Origin: Euptelea pleiosperma
Lineage: Eukaryota; Streptophyta; Magnoliopsida; Ranunculales; Eupteleaceae
Assembly: GCA_035048495.1 (NCBI GenBank)
Contig: CM068553.1
Location: 17,981,190-18,045,189, forward strand
DNA: 64,000 bases
Direction of reading: 5' to 3'
Shown here: piece by piece, positions 58,490-64,000 of the stretch
Position numbering within the stretch: position 1 is the stretch's first letter
How the letters are laid out: the number at the start of each line of letters is the position of its first letter
Translations under genes and position numbers: made by a program
The notes under the pieces: model-generated
Databases searched by the model: none
What the model was told of the DNA's origin: nothing
The model's input: the letters and a program-made list of their open reading frames with translations, nothing else

Positions 58490-61400
58490 TGGAGAATGTG
58501 TCCCGACGCCATTACTAGAGCTTGATAGAGTTAATAACCTTTCTCTCCGACTGTAATGACGGACACCTAGCGTCCCGACGCCATTACTAGAGCTTGGTAG
58601 AATTTCAGACTTTCGGCATATACGGAGGCTTTAAACACAAAAGGAAATTTTATTGGCACCCCAATCTCTATGAAAGCACCCCATTTCCATTTTATTTCTT
58701 TGAGACGAAAATGCCCTAACTTATTAGGGTATTTTCTTTGCAAAACTTTTAAACCGCCCCCAGCCACTCATGGGCATCATGATCAGAGTTCCTCCAGGCC
58801 GCTTCTGTGCAGTTCGTCGCTAGCAATGGTGTCGTCTCATTAGTGTAAATAACTATTGAAACTAGGTTTTTCCACGTCATTGGTTACGGAAACCCTAATT
58901 TCAATACATTTGTAATTTTTTATCCAAAACATTAATTCTGCAAAATAAACGTTTCTTTGCACAGTGGAAGTATGTCGAATATCATATCCGCACTCAGAGT
59001 TAGTTTGCACAATTCAAAGACATAAAATGACAGATTTTAGCGAGAAAATTGTAGACATAATTGATTATGGGGTGAATGGTGATGAGGTTGGGATTAAAAA
59101 AATGATGTTTGATTTTGGAGATCGAGTATTAATCAAAGGGATTGCTTAAATAAATAAATCCAAAATTATTATTCATTATAATAAACTCAAGAACACGAAC
59201 TAGAACGGAAACTACTTTTATTGAGTCACCACAATCTGTTTACATTGACAATAAAAAAAGAAAAGAAAATAAACAAAAGTAAACTATCCTAAAAATAAAA
59301 CAAGATGATGCTAGAGAGAGAGAGCTAGAGAGAGAGAGAAAGAGAGAAAGAGGTCACCTTAGGCTTACCTTGGTGGCTGGAACACAACTTGGAGATTTTG
59401 GAGAGAACAGCTACTTGGAGGATCCAAGGGGATCGGCTTCATGGTGGAGAATAAAAGGGAGGAGCAAGTTGTGGTGATGGAGTCGTCACCTTCTAGATGG
59501 GAAAGAAGATGGCGTGGACCATAGTGCTTGGCTGAAGAGGACGGCGGCAACCCCAAGGAGTTGAGTGGCTGAGGGTGCAAGAAGGAGATCCTCCTCACCT
59601 CTTCTTTCTCTTTTCTTCTTCTTCCTCCCTTCTTTTCTAGTTTTTTTCTTATTTTTTTTTTATTTATGCACACGACCAAGGAGGTCGTGGGAAGATGCTG
59701 GTCAAGGAGGCGTCTTTGGTGGTGGCTGAAGAGGGAGGAACGATGCTACAGAAATGGATAACGGTTGGCTGGAGGTGGTAGTGAAGTGGAAGGAGTGGTT
59801 GCAGCAGCTAAGGTGGAGGGCGGCGATGCAGCAGCTGCTGGTGGGTGTAGACGGCAAGGAGGAGGGGCGCACCAGGTTTGCACCCCTCCCTTCCTCTTCC
59901 TCTTCCTCACCTCTCTTCTCTTCTTCTTATGTTTTTTTTGTTTTCTCTTTTTTTTCTTTATCAATGGGGGAGAGAACGGTTGCGAGGAATGAGAGATGGG
60001 GAGGCTGGAATGGGCGGTAATGGAAGAGGAATGTGTGGATGAGGTGGGCTGCACGATCTTTAGGAGCAGCAGGTGGTGCTAGCCATGGAGAGGGCGGTGA
60101 AGAGGTTTTGGAGCATGGAGGTTTCTCTCCTCCTTCAGAATGAATGCTAGGTTGGAGCTTTTCTTTTTTTTGATTTTTTTTTTGGAAGAGGCGGTAAGAG
60201 AATGGTGAATAAGTGGGGGTGGTAGTGGAGAGAAGAGAGAACGTGGTGAGAGAGGAGAAGTCAATTTTCTCCTTCTTTTCTCTTATATAGATGGGACTTT
60301 AGGGTTTGGTTCCCTCCCTTCTTCTCCAATTTTTGCCTCTTTTGCCCCTCTCCCTTTATGGCTGGACGTCCATACCCTTTATGGGATTAAGGCTCTCCTC
60401 CTTTTGCCACATCACCCATGGGCCCCACCTTTAGCAATTCATCAAGTGGCTGCCACCTCTAGCAAGTTAGCAAGTGGTTGCCACTTTTGCTTATGGTCTT
60501 GCTGCCATTGCATATGGACCCCACCTTGTAATTCAATGATTATCAACTCTTGATCAAGCTTTTGACATCTAACATGGGGCCCACCTCTAGCAACTTTGTT
60601 TCTAATATGCTTCTCACCTAGATCATCCAAATTATGCTCCACCATCCCATGCATTGTAGCAATCTCTTCCATTCTTTCTTCATAAAATACTATATCTTTC
60701 TCACAAAGATATCATTTCCAAATGCCTTTCTATCTTGCTTCATGTCCAACTCATTGGTCAACGTCCCAATAACGAAAAGCGAGTAATGAGACTTAATCAT
60801 AACGGCTTAATATCTAGACTTTCGAAAATGTGTTTAATTCATGCAAATATACTATTTCGTCTAGAAAAGTGTGTTCTACGCAACAGAAGAGACTCTTACA
60901 TAGAAAAGTGAATAAATAGAGCAATTTTACATAGGAAAGTGCGATAACGCCAAAAGGATAATTACTTAAAATAAGCACTTTTGAGCGAATATCAACTATC
61001 TCAACACCACATCTCCACCTCTGCCAGCACCATACTTGGGCTTCTCCATCAGAAATCCATGAATTCCTAACAAGAAAACACAATGAAACAATGTGAATAG
61101 CCACTATGGTGGGAGTGCAGTTTAAATTTCGTCTGTTGGTTCCTCAAGTTCACTATGGCAGGCTCAGCTCAACCCATCTTTCCCATCCCCATCACTAACA
61201 CCATTTGCATCTAACAATCCCGCACATACTTCTCATAGTGCCTTACCAGTAGCAACCACTGGCACCCATATGAGTTCTGCGAATTCACCAGCGAATGTTT
61301 CCAACAGCCAATTCAGTTCAATGAAGCTGACCCGAATGATTCTCAAAACTCTGTTTAGCAAATCATACAAGAAATGATGATGTCGTCCCAACTAAATGGA
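58490..61400. repeat. HisRS upstream region, copy 2, split by a solo LTR
   Basis: The words of 54,920-55,410 recur here with differences. The HisRS start region itself is tandemly doubled (GTCCCGACGCCATTACTAGAGC at about 58,500 and 58,573, listed here only as an anchor) and no HisRS coding frame follows. Element B (58,857-60,994) splits the copy. About 200 bp on each side of B are absent from copy 1. Confidence 0.7.
58857..60994 (+). mobile_element. Solo-LTR-like element B (2,138 bp)
   Basis: It starts TGAAACTAGGTTTTTCC, ends GAGCGAATATCA, with a perfect 5-bp duplication ACTAT (58852-58856, 60995-60999). The last 230 bp match those of element A closely. It contains GA-rich and CT-rich low-complexity tracts; no coding recognised. 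Confidence 0.75.
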
Positions 61401-61408
61401 GGGGGAAA

Positions 61409-61660
61409 CATTCTGTTCGGTCCTAGCAAACCGAACAGCTATGGCCCGTTCGGCCAGCCAGGTCCTAACAATGTATCTTTTTTTTTAAAAAAAAATTTGG
61501 TCTGTTCGATCCTAGCCAATCGAACAACCAAACAATGGAGCTTTGTTCGGACTTGGCTGACCAAACAAACTGAATTTTTTTATTGTTTGTTCAGCTTGCG
61601 GAGACCGAACAACATAGATTTCATTTCTGAATGTCCGTTGGATCACTTAATTAATTAAAG
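61409..61660. repeat. 'TTCGG...CCGAAC' repeat, copy 2
   Basis: Second copy of 57,750-58,060 in the same orientation, ending CTGAATGTCCGTTGGATCAC. Downstream, 61,660-62,130 is AT-rich without supported features. Confidence 0.6.
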
Positions 61661-62129
61661 TCATAAGTTATATGTGGATATTTCTAATAAATAATTAACA
61701 TAAAATTATAATGCACATATATGGGCCTCAAAATAATATTCAACTCATGGGCCTCACTAAGCCCATGTAGGCTCCATATGAAGATCACTATAAGCCCTGC
61801 AAAATTACTTTTCTAAAATTTTCCAAAAGTCAAATATAATCTCCTAATGGTTAAATAAAGTCAAAATAGACATAACTAAAGTCTAAAAAGTCAAGAATAC
61901 CCTAATGTATCAAAATAACAAAATTACCATTAAAGAAAATTTTAAGGTTTTACAAATAAGGCTGATTTTTAGATAACAAATTCTGAAAAAAGTTCTCATA
62001 AGTTTTTGGGATAAGAAATTATGAAAAATAGCTCATACATATAGTCTCGAAGGCCTTATAACCATCATACATAAGTTCCGAAAGGCTCGTAGGACTTATA
62101 GTAGAAAACAATAGCAAAAAAAAAAACTC

Positions 62130-64000
62130 TCTAGCTCTCATATCCTTCTCTTTGTTTTTAGCTCCTTGCCCTTGCCTTTGACCTTGGGCTTGTCCTTTTC
62201 CTTACTAGAACCCTTGCCCACATCATAGCGTAGGAGTTCGTAGATCTGCCTATTTCTCTTAGTCATCGTTTCAACTGTTTTATTTTTGTTAAACTGAAAT
62301 GATTGCTGGAGGAGATTCAGTGCTTGGTCTCTGGTTGCAATTTACATACAATAAACATTGTTAATTCTAATTCATATAGTACAACATATGTTAAAATCAA
62401 TGAGCTATGTACCCTCTCATCATCCCTTGTAACAATAGGTTTGGGTGCCCTTTGTCCCAGTGGATTGTACCCAATTCTATTAGCTAGGTTTTAGACATAG
62501 ACATGTGAAATCCTTTAGAACCACGATAGATACTCATCTGTACAATCGTAAGGATTCAAAACCTTTGGTCCACGTCTCCTCTTAGCTAATAGGTAGTTAG
62601 GCCACTGATCCCAAAATTGATCCAACACAATGTACACCACCTTATACTGACTGGTGATGGTTCTTTGTTTGGCTTGAATAACTTGATAGGGTGCAAGTGG
62701 ATCAAAAGGGATAAAATCAATACATCCAACCCGTTAAAGAATTGATTACAACGACCTCATAAAACCTCAGGCAACCAGAAAAGTAGGCAATCTTAACAAT
62801 GGGATAGGCATCCCTCATATCTTTGTTGGGCTCCCATAAGACTTGTAATAAAAATAAAGCAAGGATATCAATGCCAATAAAATATATAAAATAATATATT
62901 GTAACTTACCTCATTCGTATCCAAAATTCAAGTACCTCCCGAAGCACTTTCAAATTGATGGCTTGACCTCAAATTCGTACCATTAGATGCCAATGTTTAA
63001 CTCGTGGTACACTTACTTTGAAATCTAAGTCTAGAGAGGGCCTTATAAATGGGAAGCGTTTTATACCAATGCCTACACAACAACAGTAATGATAAAAAAA
63101 ACTAAAGAAAAGTAGTACAAAATTTAAATTATGTGTTTGAGATGTATACTTCCAATACCGTCAAACGACCATTTATCTGACGGACTCGAGACCTCAATGC
63201 AAGTTCCAATTGTCTATAAAGATATACGAGTACACCTGTCCCCTAGGCATGTTCATCGACTTGATCGAGGTTCCTCAATAATCGAAGGTACATCACAAGT
63301 AGCTTTTTCCTGGTCTTATTGTAGAATAAAGAACATCCCAGCATGTACAATAGAAATGCCCTCACCACATAATCCATTGCCTCATGGGAAGCATCCTTGT
63401 CAATCACCTTCAATCTTCTCCACAACCACTCCATCTTAACTATGCATCATTGGTTACAATATATCTCAGCTTTGGCATCTTCTATCTCAACCCCCAACAT
63501 GTCAACAAGCAAGTTGATAGCATCATTGGTTGTCAAATTAGACAACCCTATCATCGCACAACCATCACTAGGGATACCCATAATCTAGGACACGTCATCG
63601 AGGCTGATGGTCATCTCACCAAATAGGATATGAAATGTATTAGTCTCGGGGTGCCATTTCTCAATAAATGTACACTGATATAATCACTCAATTTATTGTT
63701 TTATATAAAGACTTTATCACATTTAGCAACCTCGAATGCCTCACCTTATGCCTAAAAAGATGTTGCTCTTTTATAAACAAAAATGATCCAAAATATATGA
63801 AATATAACTCTCAGTGTTTACCTACTAATGCTAGATGTCATATGCAATATGATTTTTGAAACTTTACAATATTGAAGAGGGTCTTCGAGACCTCCAAGGA
63901 GTGATCCAGTTGAGTCATCATCGTCTGCACCAACCTCCAAAGCCTCACCTTGATCTTCTCCATGCTGTTGTTTCTATTTTTTCTTGTTGCTCCTCTTCAA
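62130..64000 (-). pseudogene. Degenerate PMD (MAIN/MAIL-like) gene, 5' end outside the window
   Basis: On the minus strand from the window edge: an acidic segment (GEALEVGADDDD), a degraded PMD start, then EKWHPETNTFHILFGEMTIS at about 63,655-63,600, LDDVS-stop-IMGIP, TTNDAINLLVDMLGVEIEDA, MDYVVRAFLLYMLGCSLFYN, KKLLVMYLRLLRNLDQVDEH and VLVYLYRQLELALRSR at about 63,190. Farther along are LANRIGYNPLGQRAPKP and a Lys-rich tail (SSKEKDKPKVKGKGKE) near 62,170. Several stops are present. It shares the PMD core with the MULE-borne copies; whether this one is also inside a MULE cannot be told without the flank. Confidence 0.7.

Overview
This is a plant nuclear genome window. Its genes are split into many short exons by GT-AG introns. 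It holds a DUO1-like R2R3-MYB gene, a mitochondrial 2-oxoglutarate dehydrogenase E2 gene and the long first exon of a plant-type cytosolic histidyl-tRNA synthetase. The rest is typical plant repeat content: MULE transposons, MITEs, L1 and RTE LINEs, SINEs, a TRIM and solo LTRs. The many nested elements and a very long intron suggest a large, repeat-rich angiosperm genome. I cannot name the species from sequence alone.

Layout. (1) 0.9-2.8 kb: three-exon DUO1-like MYB, minus strand. (2) 5.0-24.1 kb: 13-exon E2 gene, minus strand. Its intron 2 (about 11.4 kb) contains a complete MULE with terminal inverted repeats and a 9-bp target duplication (13,908-22,333), and its last long intron contains a dead L1 LINE. 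Two details at splice junctions raise the question whether this copy is intact. (3) 24.4-29.3 kb: no genes; nested MITEs and a 26-G tract. (4) 29,357-42,251: a second MULE of the same architecture, carrying two solo-LTR-like insertions. A tiny TRIM sits just outside its right end. (5) 43-53 kb: MITE, SINE, unrecognised coding-like fragments, a third MULE fragment, a tandem repeat and nested LINEs. (6) 53.5-55.0 kb: HisRS first exon, minus strand, with no continuation found. (7) 55-61.7 kb: duplicated sequence from upstream of the HisRS exon, interrupted by another solo LTR. (8) 62.1-64.0 kb: a degenerate plant-mobile-domain (PMD) gene running off the window.

The strongest unusual signal is a MULE family with two convergent genes: a transposase with FAR1-type DNA-binding, DDE core, SWIM finger and C-terminal OTU domain, and a PMD (MAIN/MAIL-like) protein. 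Two copies are bounded by matching inverted ends and target duplications. One of them has lost the whole catalytic core, so its FAR1 part now runs directly into the OTU part. A second signal is a family of four 2.1-3.0 kb non-coding TG...CA elements with 5-bp target duplications, best read as solo LTRs of one unidentified retrotransposon. All element reading frames are broken, so the transposons look inactive here; the host genes are the only plausible functional loci.
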